From: Chitinophaga lutea
GTDB lineage: Bacteria; Bacteroidota; Bacteroidia; Chitinophagales; Chitinophagaceae
Assembly (NCBI RefSeq): GCF_003813775.1
Contig: NZ_RPDH01000002.1
Span: forward strand, 620,001 to 684,000
Length of the DNA: 64,000 nucleotides
Direction of reading: 5' to 3'
Each line of letters opens with the position of its first letter. Position 1 is the first letter of the stretch. The position numbers and the translations under genes are program-made. The notes under the pieces were generated by a model, which ran no database searches, was not told the origin of the DNA, and saw nothing but the letters and a program-made list of their open reading frames with translations. Of this stretch, positions 18,124 to 27,665 are shown piece after piece.

Positions 18124-19076
18124 AACGTTTGCTCAGGCTTCTTCTTTACATATGCCTCGGCGCTGCCCTCACCGGCGCGGCTGTTTACTGGTATATTGCC
18201 CGTGGGCAGGAAACCGAGGAGCTGAATGCCGAAACGCGGAAAAACGCCCCAGGCAGCTTTTTACAGCTGGCCGAAGGTATGGTGCACTACCGCCTGATGG
18301 GGCCGGACACGGGCCAGCTCATCATCTTCGTTCATGGCGGCGGCACCACCGGGATGGAAGTATGGAAGTACACCGCGCCCTATTTCCTCGAGAGAGGCTA
18401 CCGCATCCTTCTTTACGACCTGTATGGCAGGGGTTATTCCGACCGGCCGCGCGTGACCTATAACCCGGCCCTCTTCCGCCGCCAGCTGGAGCAATTGATC
18501 GACACCCTGCACATTAACACCCCCTTCGATGTGGTGGCCATGTCTATGGGGGGCTCCATTGCACTGGATTATGCGAATCTCCACCCTGGTAAGGTAAAAA
18601 GAATGGCGTTGCTGGCGCCCGCCGCCAGCGGTGACCTGCGGCCCAGTAAAGCGCTCGAAGTGCCCGTGCTCGCGCCGCTGCTGATGACAGGCTACTGGTA
18701 TCCCCGCTCGGTCGAGAACCAGCGCAAAGAATTCGTAGACCAGTCCGCCTTCGATAAGTATGCCGAACGGCTGCGTTATTTCATGAACTTTGAAGGTTAC
18801 AAATATATCACCCTCTCCACCTGGCAGCATATGCTGAACCAGGACCAGTTATTTCTGCTGGACAAGATAAGGCCGGATAATATTCTCCTTATTTACGGCA
18901 GGCAGGATCCCTTTTTCCCGGACGAAAATGTGCCGCGCTACCAGCAGCATTACCCCAGCTTGCTGGTGCAGACGGTAGACCGGGCCGGCCATATGCCGCA
19001 TTACGAGCAACCGGCCCTCATTAATCCGATGGTGTACCGGTACCTCCGGAACGGCCGGGACAGTGTGGCGCAGTAG
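18120..19076 (+). CDS. Membrane-anchored alpha/beta hydrolase
   Basis: 318 residues. An N-terminal hydrophobic segment (about 4-26) reads as an uncleaved anchor or signal. The hydrolase core shows IFVHGGG (oxyanion), DLYGRGYSDRP, nucleophile Ser142 in AMSMGG, an Asp in YGRQDPFFP and His291 in AGHMPH, so the triad is complete. It belongs to the broad lipase/epoxide-hydrolase-like family; substrate is unknown. As the last gene of the EPS operon (ATGA overlap with the esterase) it may also act on EPS acyl groups or on a lipid-linked product. Confidence 0.82.
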   Translation: MKRLLRLLLYICLGAALTGAAVYWYIARGQETEELNAETRKNAPGSFLQLAEGMVHYRLMGPDTGQLIIFVHGGGTTGMEVWKYTAPYFLERGYRILLYDLYGRGYSDRPRVTYNPALFRRQLEQLIDTLHINTPFDVVAMSMGGSIALDYANLHPGKVKRMALLAPAASGDLRPSKALEVPVLAPLLMTGYWYPRSVENQRKEFVDQSAFDKYAERLRYFMNFEGYKYITLSTWQHMLNQDQLFLLDKIRPDNILLIYGRQDPFFPDENVPRYQQHYPSLLVQTVDRAGHMPHYEQPALINPMVYRYLRNGRDSVAQ

Positions 19077-19116
19077 CATTATAACCTAACGTCAGCAACC
19101 TGACTAAAAATAATTA

Positions 19117-19147
19117 AAAAGGCCCCGGAGCAACTCCGGGGCCTTTT
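19117..19147. terminator. Bidirectional terminator between EPS operon and metK
   Basis: A 14-bp stem (AAAAGGCCCCGGAG with CTCCGGGGCCTTTT) with a CAA loop sits between two convergent genes and carries an A-run on one side and T-run on the other. Confidence 0.9.
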
Positions 19148-19168
19148 ATGCGTTATATCTTGCCGGGC

Positions 19169-20422
19169 TTACAGACCGAAAGCCTGTTTCACTTTTTCTA
19201 CGTAGTCGAGTTTCTCCCAGGTAAACAGTTCCACTTCCACTTTCTTCTCTGATTTTTTACCCGCGTTGAATACTTTGGTGATCACCTTGTTTTCGCGGCC
19301 CATGTGACCGTAAGCGGCCGTTTCAGCATACATCGGGTTGCGCAGTTTCAGGCGCTGTTCGATGGCGTACGGGCGGAGGTCGAAAATCGCTTCCACTTTG
19401 CGTGCGATCTCACCGTCGTTCAGTTTCACCTTGGCAGTACCGTAGGTATCCACGAACACGCCGCAGGGTTTCGCAACGCCGATGGCGTAAGATACCTGTA
19501 CCAGCACTTCATCGCAAACACCGGCAGCTACCAGGTTTTTGGCAATGTGCCGGGTAGCGTATGCCGCAGAGCGGTCTACTTTGGAAGGATCTTTACCGGA
19601 AAATGCACCACCGCCGTGAGCGCCTTTACCACCGTAGGTATCTACGATGATCTTGCGGCCGGTGAGGCCGGTGTCGCCGTGCGGGCCACCGATCACGAAT
19701 TTGCCGGTGGGGTTGATGTGGTAAGTGATTTTATCGGTGAACAGGGCCTGCAGTTCGGGCTTCAGGGAAGCTTTCACGCGGGGGATCAGGATGTTGATCA
19801 TGTCCTGTTTGATTTTGTCGAGCATCTGCTGGTCGGCTGCGAAATCATCGTGCTGGGTGGAAATAACGATGGTATCGATGCGGATCGGCTGGTTGTCGTC
19901 AGAATATTCGATGGTTACCTGAGATTTCGCGTCGGGGCGCAAGTAAGTGATCTCTTTGTTCTCGCGGCGGAGTGCGGCCAGCTCAATGAGCAGCTTGTGC
20001 GCCAGGTCGAGCGCCAAAGGCATGTAGTTCTCGGTTTCTTTGGTAGCGTAACCGAACATCATCCCCTGGTCGCCGGCACCCTGTTCTTCCGGGTTCTTAC
20101 GGTCAACACCCTGGTTGATGTCGGGCGATTGCTCGTGGATGGCGGAGAGGATACCGCAGGAATTCGCTTCAAACATGTATTCGCTCTTGGTGTAACCGAT
20201 TTTACGGATTACTTCGCGGGCAATGTCCTGCACATCAAGGTAAGCATCTGATTTCACCTCACCTGCCAGTACTACCTGGCCGGTCGTTACCAGCGTTTCG
20301 CAGGCAACTTTCGAAGTCGTATCGTATGCCAGGAAGTTATCAATCAGCGCGTCGGAAATCTGGTCGGCAACTTTGTCGGGGTGTCCTTCTGAAACGGACT
20401 CGGACGTAAATAAATACGGCAT
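19169..20422 (-). CDS. metK: S-adenosylmethionine synthetase
   Basis: 417 residues, the normal length. It makes S-adenosylmethionine from methionine and ATP. Family signatures are clear: [11 protein letters not shown] near the N-terminus, [12 protein letters not shown], and the phosphate-binding [19 protein letters not shown]. It lies 19 bp after a DUF4270 lipoprotein gene on the same strand, so the two may be co-transcribed. No SAM riboswitch-like leader is visible in the short gap. Confidence 0.98.
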   Translation of the reverse strand: MPYLFTSESVSEGHPDKVADQISDALIDNFLAYDTTSKVACETLVTTGQVVLAGEVKSDAYLDVQDIAREVIRKIGYTKSEYMFEANSCGILSAIHEQSPDINQGVDRKNPEEQGAGDQGMMFGYATKETENYMPLALDLAHKLLIELAALRRENKEITYLRPDAKSQVTIEYSDDNQPIRIDTIVISTQHDDFAADQQMLDKIKQDMINILIPRVKASLKPELQALFTDKITYHINPTGKFVIGGPHGDTGLTGRKIIVDTYGGKGAHGGGAFSGKDPSKVDRSAAYATRHIAKNLVAAGVCDEVLVQVSYAIGVAKPCGVFVDTYGTAKVKLNDGEIARKVEAIFDLRPYAIEQRLKLRNPMYAETAAYGHMGRENKVITKVFNAGKKSEKKVEVELFTWEKLDYVEKVKQAFGL

Positions 20423-20441
20423 AAGTAGAGAATTCTGATGA

Positions 20442-21818
20442 TTATAGTTGAGTGTAAATGATTCTTAATTTCAGGTTGGCCGGCGGCACTGCATTGCCTC
20501 CACCCGCTTTAACTCTCCGCATGTCTATGTTGTACCTGTTAGAGAGCGGCTCCAGTTTCAGCACCGAATTCTCCAGCTTCTTATCCACGATGAACTGTAA
20601 ATGCCGTGCAATATTAATCTTATATTGAACAACTTTTATGCCGCCTACGTCAGAAATGACGGTTCTATTACCACCGAAGTGAGCCAGGTCGGGCCTTTGC
20701 GGGTTACCGTAGTCGGCAATGAAACCAAGACTGTCGTGCGTCACATACCGGTACAGCATCAGCTGGGTCGGTTCTCCGAACAGATCGTCTTTCCCCTGCA
20801 ACCCGCTCGATACTTCCGTAATGATCAGCTCAGCCGTATTGATCACGGCTTTGGGGAAGTTCTCCAGGCCCGGCAGCTGTACATTGGTGTAAGTACCGGG
20901 GGCTTCCTGCAGGAAGATGAGGCTGTCGCCTTCGGGTTTGTTGGTATTGAGGTATTTGGAAATCTCGGCGTTGTTGTGGTACCAGTTCCGCACGAAGTAG
21001 TTGCCGTGCGCGCTGCTGGACGCCTTGAAGGGGAATTCCGCCTTCAGGGAGTCGTTTTCGCTGTTCTTGTAATAAACCGTCAGGCGGGTCTGGCCATTGT
21101 TGAGGATGGGATACAGCATGGTGGTGCTGATCGTTGTATCTGGCACGATGGCCAGGCCGTTGAGAAATACCTTGAACGCGGAGTCGTTCAGGAAAGCCGC
21201 ATCCGCCCGCTGTTGCAGCAGGGTATTACCGAACGCGTTGCTGAGCGGAATGCGCAGCACCGGCGGTTTCCGCTCCCCGTAAATATCCATCGAATCTTTC
21301 GGGTACACCGGGTAGGTGGAAAAATTCCCGATCATCTTGGTCTGATCGTAAGAAAGCGGTCTAGTATAAGTATAATAAGAGTCGATTTTGAAGTTGGGCT
21401 CGTTCATCTGGTACACCTTCAGGTTCATCAGCTTGTTCTCGCCGAACCAGGTGGTATCGGTACCCACGTAAAGCACCACGGAATCGAGGATGTGGCCGGT
21501 GCCGGCGAACGTGAACTTTTCTTCGGGAAGGCCCACCTGCAGGTACACAAGGCCGGATGATTTACCGAAAATGGGGTCGTTGGTGATGCTGCCCAGCGCT
21601 TTGGAATAGATATCGGCGCCGGTACGAAGGCCCGAATCCGCTTTGGCAATGTTGTGGGTGATCAGGCTGTTGATGGTGGTATCCTTAACATTCACTTTGT
21701 CCGGGCCGGGAATAAGGTCCTTCCCCAAAATGGTGGCCTCGTTACAACCCGTAAAAGCATATAATCCCGTAAAAACGGCTGCTGCGAAATAACCCAGGTT
21801 CCTGAAATTGATCTTCAC
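20442..21818 (-). CDS. DUF4270 family lipoprotein
   Basis: 458 residues. The N-terminus is a lipoprotein signal with the cysteine in LYAFTGC. The sequence has the DUF4270 layout known from Bacteroidota (repeated [12 protein letters not shown] beta segments, [10 protein letters not shown] near the start, [10 protein letters not shown] at the end). The function of the family is unknown; it is placed at the outer membrane or periplasm by its signal. It sits between the half-length glycogen synthase gene and metK, all on the minus strand. Confidence 0.85.
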   Translation of the reverse strand: MKINFRNLGYFAAAVFTGLYAFTGCNEATILGKDLIPGPDKVNVKDTTINSLITHNIAKADSGLRTGADIYSKALGSITNDPIFGKSSGLVYLQVGLPEEKFTFAGTGHILDSVVLYVGTDTTWFGENKLMNLKVYQMNEPNFKIDSYYTYTRPLSYDQTKMIGNFSTYPVYPKDSMDIYGERKPPVLRIPLSNAFGNTLLQQRADAAFLNDSAFKVFLNGLAIVPDTTISTTMLYPILNNGQTRLTVYYKNSENDSLKAEFPFKASSSAHGNYFVRNWYHNNAEISKYLNTNKPEGDSLIFLQEAPGTYTNVQLPGLENFPKAVINTAELIITEVSSGLQGKDDLFGEPTQLMLYRYVTHDSLGFIADYGNPQRPDLAHFGGNRTVISDVGGIKVVQYKINIARHLQFIVDKKLENSVLKLEPLSNRYNIDMRRVKAGGGNAVPPANLKLRIIYTQL

Positions 21819-21951
21819 GTGTTTGATTTGAATCGGTTTTGTTGTTGCGATGAAAGCACTGTTCCCAAAAAGAAAAAGTTAAAAATAAAAAGTTAATGGC
21901 CAATTCCCGCAGTTACTGACAATTTTAACTTTTCATTTTTAACGCTCCCGG

Positions 21952-22773
21952 TTATTTGGCGCCGAGTAACTGGTGATACAGTTGAAGGTAATCGGCCAGG
22001 TCGTCGTTATCCTTTTTATAAGGAATGATCACCTTGCCTTTCTCGGCTTTCAGTTCTTCCACCAGCTTTTTGTCTACCTTGTCGCTGCCCAGTACCACCG
22101 CATCGGCGTATTTGGCAGCGCCCCTGTTAAGGGCGGTGTTGGTGCCTTCTTTATATAATTCCAGGTCTTTTTCCTTAATCTGGTTGCTGATAATGGCTTT
22201 TTTCAGGAAGGAGGCGCCCAGTTTCTCTTTGAAAGAATTGGGTTCCAGTGAAAATACCGTTTTTGAATGGGCGAAAACGGGTTCTTTCTTATAAGCCGTT
22301 TTGAGGTATACGGGGATGAGGGAAGTCATCCAGCCGCTGCAATGAATAATGTCCGGAGGCCAGCCGAATTTCTTGACGGTCTCCAGCGCACCTTTGCAGA
22401 AAAATATCTCACGGGCTGCATTATCCTCGTAAAACTTGCCGTCGTCGTCCGCAAACACGGCCTTGCGCTTGAAATAATCTTCATTGTCCAGGAAATAAAC
22501 CTGCAGCCTTGCATTCGGCAGCGATGCCACTTTGATGATCAGCGGGTAATCGTCCCCGTCAATCACAATATTGATACCCGAAAGGCGGACCACTTCATGA
22601 AGGCGGTGCCTTCTTTCATTGATATTGCCAAACCTCGGCATGATAACCCTTACTTCAAGACCGGCCTCGTTAGATTTGATCGCCATTTTATTCACCATTG
22701 CCGCATAATCACTCAACTCCAGGTACGGCGACATCTCTTGGGCAATAAAAAGAATTCTTTTCTTTGTGGACAT
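21952..22773 (-). CDS. Half-length glycogen/starch synthase (GT5 N-terminal domain only)
   Basis: 273 residues. The sequence matches the N-terminal Rossmann domain of glycogen synthases (PF08323): RILFIAQEMSPYLELSDYA at the start, VIMPRFG, and PDIIHCSGWMTSLIPVYLKT. Full enzymes need a second, C-terminal GT-B domain that binds ADP-glucose; here the protein stops after about 270 residues. The GT5 lysine motif KxGG is replaced by LSDY. It is therefore probably not a working glycogen synthase on its own. No broken C-terminal half follows, so this seems to be a complete gene of a short family. Confidence 0.8.
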   Translation of the reverse strand: MSTKKRILFIAQEMSPYLELSDYAAMVNKMAIKSNEAGLEVRVIMPRFGNINERRHRLHEVVRLSGINIVIDGDDYPLIIKVASLPNARLQVYFLDNEDYFKRKAVFADDDGKFYEDNAAREIFFCKGALETVKKFGWPPDIIHCSGWMTSLIPVYLKTAYKKEPVFAHSKTVFSLEPNSFKEKLGASFLKKAIISNQIKEKDLELYKEGTNTALNRGAAKYADAVVLGSDKVDKKLVEELKAEKGKVIIPYKKDNDDLADYLQLYHQLLGAK

Positions 22774-22814
22774 TTAAAGCTGATTATTAATGCAGTTATT
22801 TTTAATTTGGCTTG

Positions 22815-22822
22815 CAAAACTA
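22815..22822 (-). promoter_or_regulatory. -7 box (TAGTTTTG) for the half-length synthase
   Basis: On the minus strand TAGTTTTG matches TAnnTTTG. Transcription would start near 22808, about 35 nt before the ATG at 22773. Confidence 0.5.
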
Positions 22823-22883
22823 CGAAATTTTTAGGTAAAAAGGGCCAATTTGTCACTTTTAACATCCTTTTAAGCAAAGGTTT

Positions 22884-23726
22884 ATGTATCTATTCAAACA
22901 GCGTGTGGCGCTTCAGGACCACCTGGAGCAGGTAAAAAAGGCAGGGAAACGGGTTGGATTTGTACCCACGATGGGCGCCCTTCATGAAGGGCATATTTCA
23001 CTGATAGAGACTGCCAGAGCGGCGGCGGATGTGGTGGTATGCAGCATTTTTGTCAACCCTACCCAGTTCAACGACCCGAAAGACTTCGAAAAGTATCCCA
23101 TTACAATAAACGATGATATCATCAAACTGACGGCCGCCGGTACGGATATTCTTTTTTTACCCTCCGTGTCGGAAATGTACCCCGAAGGGGTGAACGGGCA
23201 ACATCCTCATTACGACTTCGGGTATGTGGAAACGGTGCTCGAAGGCGCCCACCGCCCGAACCACTTTCAGGGTGTAGGCATCATCGTCCACAAACTGCTC
23301 GATATTGTACAGCCGGACTCCCTGTTTATGGGACAAAAGGATTTTCAGCAATGCATGATTATCAAGCGCCTCCTCGAAATCACCGGCATCCCTACCGCCC
23401 TGCACATCTGCCCCACCCTCCGGGAAACCGGCGGACTGGCCATGAGCAGCCGGAACATGCGCCTCAGCCCGGAACAAAGGCAAACCGCCATACAGATCAG
23501 CCGCACCCTCACGGAAATCAAAGAAAAGGCCCGGCTATTACCCTTCCCCGCGTTGAAGGAGAACGCCCGCAACCAACTCCAAAACGCTGGTTTCCAGGTG
23601 GATTATGTGGAAATAGCCGATGCAGGCAACCTGAAATTGCTTGAAACAGCCATTCCCGGGCAGATGGTGGCGCTGACCGCCGCCAAACTGGGGGAAATAC
23701 GGCTGATCGACAATATGCTGATCTGA
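22884..23726 (+). CDS. panC: Pantothenate synthetase (pantoate-beta-alanine ligase)
   Basis: 280 residues, the usual length. It joins pantoate and beta-alanine with ATP in vitamin B5 synthesis. Motifs: PTMGALHEGHISLI (nucleotidyl-transferase HxGH), FVNPTQFNDPKDFEKYP, and MGQKDFQQC. It is divergent from the half-length glycogen synthase; panD lies 267 bp downstream on the same strand and panB about 5 kb further on. Confidence 0.98.
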   Translation: MYLFKQRVALQDHLEQVKKAGKRVGFVPTMGALHEGHISLIETARAAADVVVCSIFVNPTQFNDPKDFEKYPITINDDIIKLTAAGTDILFLPSVSEMYPEGVNGQHPHYDFGYVETVLEGAHRPNHFQGVGIIVHKLLDIVQPDSLFMGQKDFQQCMIIKRLLEITGIPTALHICPTLRETGGLAMSSRNMRLSPEQRQTAIQISRTLTEIKEKARLLPFPALKENARNQLQNAGFQVDYVEIADAGNLKLLETAIPGQMVALTAAKLGEIRLIDNMLI

Positions 23727-23749
23727 TGCATGGCCTCCCGGTAGCAAAA

Positions 23750-23804
23750 GCATACCAAAAGCATAGATGAAGCATACCAAGAGCATACCAGGAGCATAGA
23801 TACC
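23750..23804 (+). repeat. Five tandem 11-bp repeats (AGCATA-N5)
   Basis: AGCATA occurs at 23750, 23761, 23772, 23783 and 23794, exactly 11 bp apart. The following five bases alternate between forms of CCAAA/CCAAG/CCAGG and GATGA/GATAC. The array starts 23 bp after the panC stop. It is far too short-period for a CRISPR array. Confidence 0.9.
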
Positions 23805-23968
23805 CTCAGTTGCCGGGCGAATTGTCCCGGTCGGTAATTAGGACAACCTTCAGCCTGTTTATGCATTAAAACCTGGCTCATCCCAAGGTCATGGCAAGGT
23901 AACAACCATTTCGTCATAACAAATTCATAAAACTGGCCCGGTCTTCTTTCTAATATATAAAATTCCTC

Positions 23969-23976
23969 TACCTTTG
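23969..23976 (+). promoter_or_regulatory. -7 box (TACCTTTG) of panD
   Basis: TACCTTTG is an exact TAnnTTTG box 17 bp upstream of the panD ATG. No clear -33 TTTG was found upstream. Confidence 0.6.
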
Positions 23977-23993
23977 CGGACTACACCAGAAAT

Positions 23994-24338
23994 ATGCTGA
24001 TCGAAGTACTCAAATCCAAGATTCACAGAGCGGTTATTACGGAAGCCAATCTGAATTACGTAGGGAGCATCACCATCGATGAGGACCTGATGGACGCCGC
24101 CAACCTCATCACAAACGAAAAAGTGCAGGTGGTGAACGTAAACAACGGCGAACGTCTTGAAACCTACGTAATCAAAGGCAAGCGCGGCTCCGGCGTCATC
24201 TGCATGAACGGTCCCGCTGCCCGCCTCGTGGCAGTCGGCGATGTGGTGATTATCATCTCCTACGCCACCATGGATTTCGAAGAAGCTAAAAAATTCACGC
24301 CCATCGCCATCTTCCCGAAGGAAGGCAATAAATTGTAA
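23994..24338 (+). CDS. panD: Aspartate 1-decarboxylase (pyruvoyl enzyme)
   Basis: 114 residues. It makes beta-alanine from aspartate for pantothenate synthesis. The self-cleavage site Gly24-Ser25 (NYVGSITID) that yields the pyruvoyl group is present, as are the conserved MNGPAARL loop and VIIISYA strand. It follows panC after a 267-bp gap carrying the 11-bp repeats, and has its own promoter box. A flippase-like gene follows after 17 bp. Confidence 0.98.
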   Translation: MLIEVLKSKIHRAVITEANLNYVGSITIDEDLMDAANLITNEKVQVVNVNNGERLETYVIKGKRGSGVICMNGPAARLVAVGDVVIIISYATMDFEEAKKFTPIAIFPKEGNKL

Positions 24339-24355
24339 TTCTGTCAACAGTCCAC

Positions 24356-25372
24356 ATGCCCAAAGCGCTTAAAAACGTTCTCAAATTCCTGGCCTTTTTA
24401 AGCATCGGCTTGCTCATGATATGGCTGGCCCTGAAGGACATGACGCCGAAGGACTATGCGGACGTGAAGGACGCCTTCCTGAGCGGTAACTACTGGCTGG
24501 TGGTCCCTGCCTTCATCATCGGCATCGGCAGCCATCTTTCCCGCGCCCTGCGCTGGCGGATCCTTATCGACACCCAGCACTACAAACCAGGCGTGCTCAA
24601 TACTTTTTTTGCCGTCATGGTGGGTTATCTCGTGAATATGGGGGTGCCCAGGCTGGGAGAAATCGCCCGGTGCGGGGTACTGGCCAATTACGAAAAAATC
24701 CCGGCCGACAAACTCATCGGCACCATGATCGCCGAACGGGCGCTGGACCTGGTGTGCCTGGCCATTGTATTCCTGCTGTGTTTTTTGCTCCAGCTCGACA
24801 TCGTGTCCGCCTACCTCTCCGCCGAAGTATGGCCCGCCCTCGAACAGAAGATCGCCAATGCCAACGTCACCCAGCTGCTGGTGCTGCTGGGCATCGTACT
24901 GGTCGTTATCGGTGTGGTCATCTACCTGCTGAAGCGTTTCGCCGCCTCCAAAGCCGCTATCAAACTCCGGGCGCTGCTGCGCGGCGTGATGGACGGTTTT
25001 TTGTCGATCGGGAAAATGGACGGCAGAAAACTCGGCTGGTTCCTGTTCCATACCCTGATGATCTGGGCGCAATACCTGGCCATGCTGTACGTCGGTTTTC
25101 TTTGCCTGCCCGCTACGCAGGAGCTCGGCCTCACCGCCGCGCTGACCGTACTGGCGCTGGGCAGTGTAGCCATGATCGTTAGCCCCGGCGGCATCGGCGT
25201 ATACCCCTTCCTCGTACAGAAAACCCTTCTGCTGTACAATGTTGCCGGCCCCATCGGCATGGCGTTCGGCTGGATCATATGGGGCGCGCAGACCGTGCTG
25301 ATCTGCATCCTGGGCCTCGTTTCCTTTATCTGGCTGCCCATTCACAACAAGAAATCGGCCGGAAAGTCGTAA
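24356..25372 (+). CDS. Flippase-like membrane protein (LPG synthase TM region/UPF0104)
   Basis: 338 residues with about eight hydrophobic segments. The pattern fits the lysylphosphatidylglycerol synthase transmembrane/AglD family (PF03706): LSRALRWRILI near residue 65, GYLVNMGVPRLGEIARCG (about 90-107), IAERALDLV, and SPGGIGVYPF near the end. There is no C-terminal aminoacyl-transferase domain. The family is linked to lipid or polyprenyl-glycan flipping, but the substrate here is unknown. It lies 17 bp after panD and is probably co-transcribed with it. Confidence 0.82.
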   Translation: MPKALKNVLKFLAFLSIGLLMIWLALKDMTPKDYADVKDAFLSGNYWLVVPAFIIGIGSHLSRALRWRILIDTQHYKPGVLNTFFAVMVGYLVNMGVPRLGEIARCGVLANYEKIPADKLIGTMIAERALDLVCLAIVFLLCFLLQLDIVSAYLSAEVWPALEQKIANANVTQLLVLLGIVLVVIGVVIYLLKRFAASKAAIKLRALLRGVMDGFLSIGKMDGRKLGWFLFHTLMIWAQYLAMLYVGFLCLPATQELGLTAALTVLALGSVAMIVSPGGIGVYPFLVQKTLLLYNVAGPIGMAFGWIIWGAQTVLICILGLVSFIWLPIHNKKSAGKS

Positions 25373-25477
25373 TTTAATGGAAAGTTAATACTACCGCTAT
25401 AGGCTGGCAAGTTGTTTATGCTAACTTTTGCAGTTAGCGTGGGCGCGTTGTCGCGTTCCGGTTTAAATCATGTGTTT

Positions 25478-27640
25478 ATGAGTATGGATATGAACGCCAT
25501 CCCTATGTTGCCGGTTAAACATAAAAAAGTCCCGGTGAAAAAGACAGAGAAAACAGACAAAACAGGCACTACTACATTCAAGAAAAGGAAAACGATCGTC
25601 CGCGATATCAGCTGGCTCTCATTCAACGCCCGTGTATTACAGGAAGCCGCCGACACCACGGTGCCCCTCCTGGAACGCATCCGTTTCCTCGGTATTTTTT
25701 CCAATAACCTCGACGAGTTTTTCCGCGTGCGCGTGGCTACCCTCAAGCGCATGGGCGTGGTGGGCCGCAGCGCCAAGATGCACCTCGAAGAAAATCCCGA
25801 CCAGATACTGGACGAGATCCAGCGCACCGTGATCAGCCAGCAGCAGGAATTTAACCGCATCTGGAAAGAGATCGAGGAAGAACTGAAAAAGGAAAAGATC
25901 AGCCTCCATACCGATAAGCAGCTGAACCGCGACCAGCAGAAGTTCGTGACCAATTATTTCAACGAGGAGGTGCGCACCAACATCATCCCCCTCATGATCG
26001 AAGGCATTCCGCAAATGCCTTTCCTGCGGGATAAGTCCATCTACCTGGCCGTGCTGCTGGCGAGGGAAGACAATTCCATCCGCCAGAAATTCGCGCTGAT
26101 CGAAATCCCCACCACCGTGCTGCCGCGTTTCCTCATCCTGCCGTCCAAAGAAGGCGAGCACAGCATCATTCTGCTGGAGGACGTGATCCGCTTCAACCTG
26201 CCGCATATCTTTTCATTCTTCGGGTACGACAAGTTCTCGTCCTGGATCATCAAGGTGACCCGCGACGCCGAACTGGATATCGATAACGACATTGCCACCA
26301 GCCTCATCCACCAGATCGAAAAAGGCATCAAGGCCCGGCGGAAAGGCAAACCCGTAAGATTTATCTACGACCAGCAGATCGACCCCATCATTCTCGAATA
26401 CCTGATGCGCCGCCTCGGTTTGTCTAAAAAAGATAACCTGATACCCGGCGGGCGGATCCATAATTTCAAGGACTTTATGGACTTCCCCGAAAAGGTGTTC
26501 ACCCGCGAACGCACGCGCCGCAAAACCTTCATCCACCCCCTGTTCCAGAATGCCCCCAGCGTGATGCAGGTGATCGCCATGCAGGATGTGATGCTGCACT
26601 TCCCCTATCATTCCTTCGATACCATCATCGACCTCCTGCGCGAGGCCGCGATGGACCCGAACGTGACCACCATCAAAATCACCGCCTACCGCCTCGCCCG
26701 CAACAGCCGCATCATCAACGCCCTCATCAACGCCGTGCGCAACGGCAAACAGGTGGTGGTAGTGCTGGAGCTGCGCGCCCGCTTCGACGAAGAGGCTAAC
26801 CTGCAGTGGAAAGAGCGGCTGGAAGAAGAAGGCGTGAAAGTGCTGTACGGCATCCCCGGTATGAAGGTGCACGCCAAACTCTGCGTGATCAAAAAACGTA
26901 TCGGTGCCAAAACCGTGCAGTGCGGTTTTGTGAGCACCGGCAACCTCAACGAAAAAACCGCGCGGGTATATGGCGACCATTGCCTGCTGACGGCCAACCG
27001 CGGCATCATGGCCGATATCAACCGTATTTTCGCCTACCTCGAAAAACAGAGCCACGACGAAAAGCTGCTGATGGCCTGCAAAACACTCATTGTGAGCCCC
27101 TTCAACATGCGCCGGTTTTTCCTCCGCATGCTCGACCGCGAGATCCGCAACGCGCGCCGCAAAAAGCCCGCGGGCGTGATCATAAAAATGAACTCTTTGT
27201 CGGACGACGAGCTCATCGCCAAACTGTACGACGCCGCCAAAGCCGGCGTGGAAGTCAGGATGGTGATCCGCGGTATCTGCTGCGCCTATACGGAAAATAA
27301 AAAGTGGAAAAAAAATATCGAGGCCGTGAGCATCGTGGACGAGTATCTCGAACATGCCCGGGTATTCATTTTCCATAACAACGGCCATGAGAAGACCTTC
27401 ATCGCCTCGTCCGACTGGATGGTGCGCAACCTCGACCACCGCGTGGAAACCGCAGTGCCCATCGAAAACAAAGTCATTCAGCAGGAACTGAGCGAGATCC
27501 TCAACATCCAGCTCAACAGCAACGTGAAGGTACGCATCCTCGACAACGAACAGCAGAACGCCTACAAACATAACAGCGGCAAGAAGATCCGCGCACAGGT
27601 CGAAATATTCAAATACCTCCACGAAAAAACATACCTTTGA
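25478..27640 (+). CDS. ppk1: Polyphosphate kinase 1
   Basis: 720 residues from the ATG at 25478. The frame stays open upstream to a TTG at 25412, but that stretch looks non-coding and holds a near-promoter TAACTTTTG, so the later start is preferred. The enzyme polymerises the gamma phosphate of ATP into polyphosphate. PPK1 marks: DISWLSFNARVLQEA, FSNNLDEFFRVRVA, the phospho-histidine segment MKVHAKLCVI, CGFVSTGNLNEKTARVYGDH and the second His motif in LDHRVETAVPI. The basic N-terminal 30 residues (many Lys/Thr) are an extension. A ppx gene follows after 25 bp. Confidence 0.97.
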   Translation: MSMDMNAIPMLPVKHKKVPVKKTEKTDKTGTTTFKKRKTIVRDISWLSFNARVLQEAADTTVPLLERIRFLGIFSNNLDEFFRVRVATLKRMGVVGRSAKMHLEENPDQILDEIQRTVISQQQEFNRIWKEIEEELKKEKISLHTDKQLNRDQQKFVTNYFNEEVRTNIIPLMIEGIPQMPFLRDKSIYLAVLLAREDNSIRQKFALIEIPTTVLPRFLILPSKEGEHSIILLEDVIRFNLPHIFSFFGYDKFSSWIIKVTRDAELDIDNDIATSLIHQIEKGIKARRKGKPVRFIYDQQIDPIILEYLMRRLGLSKKDNLIPGGRIHNFKDFMDFPEKVFTRERTRRKTFIHPLFQNAPSVMQVIAMQDVMLHFPYHSFDTIIDLLREAAMDPNVTTIKITAYRLARNSRIINALINAVRNGKQVVVVLELRARFDEEANLQWKERLEEEGVKVLYGIPGMKVHAKLCVIKKRIGAKTVQCGFVSTGNLNEKTARVYGDHCLLTANRGIMADINRIFAYLEKQSHDEKLLMACKTLIVSPFNMRRFFLRMLDREIRNARRKKPAGVIIKMNSLSDDELIAKLYDAAKAGVEVRMVIRGICCAYTENKKWKKNIEAVSIVDEYLEHARVFIFHNNGHEKTFIASSDWMVRNLDHRVETAVPIENKVIQQELSEILNIQLNSNVKVRILDNEQQNAYKHNSGKKIRAQVEIFKYLHEKTYL

Positions 27641-27665
27641 GCCGTTAGGAAGCTATTAACGGGAT

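Noticed and set aside
23750..23804. Short repeats as a CRISPR array
   Set aside because: The unit is only 11 bp, with no 25-40-bp repeats or spacers and no cas genes.
25412..25477. Upstream extension of ppk1 from a TTG
   Set aside because: It has non-protein-like composition, overlaps a near-promoter sequence and is not needed for the PPK1 domain.
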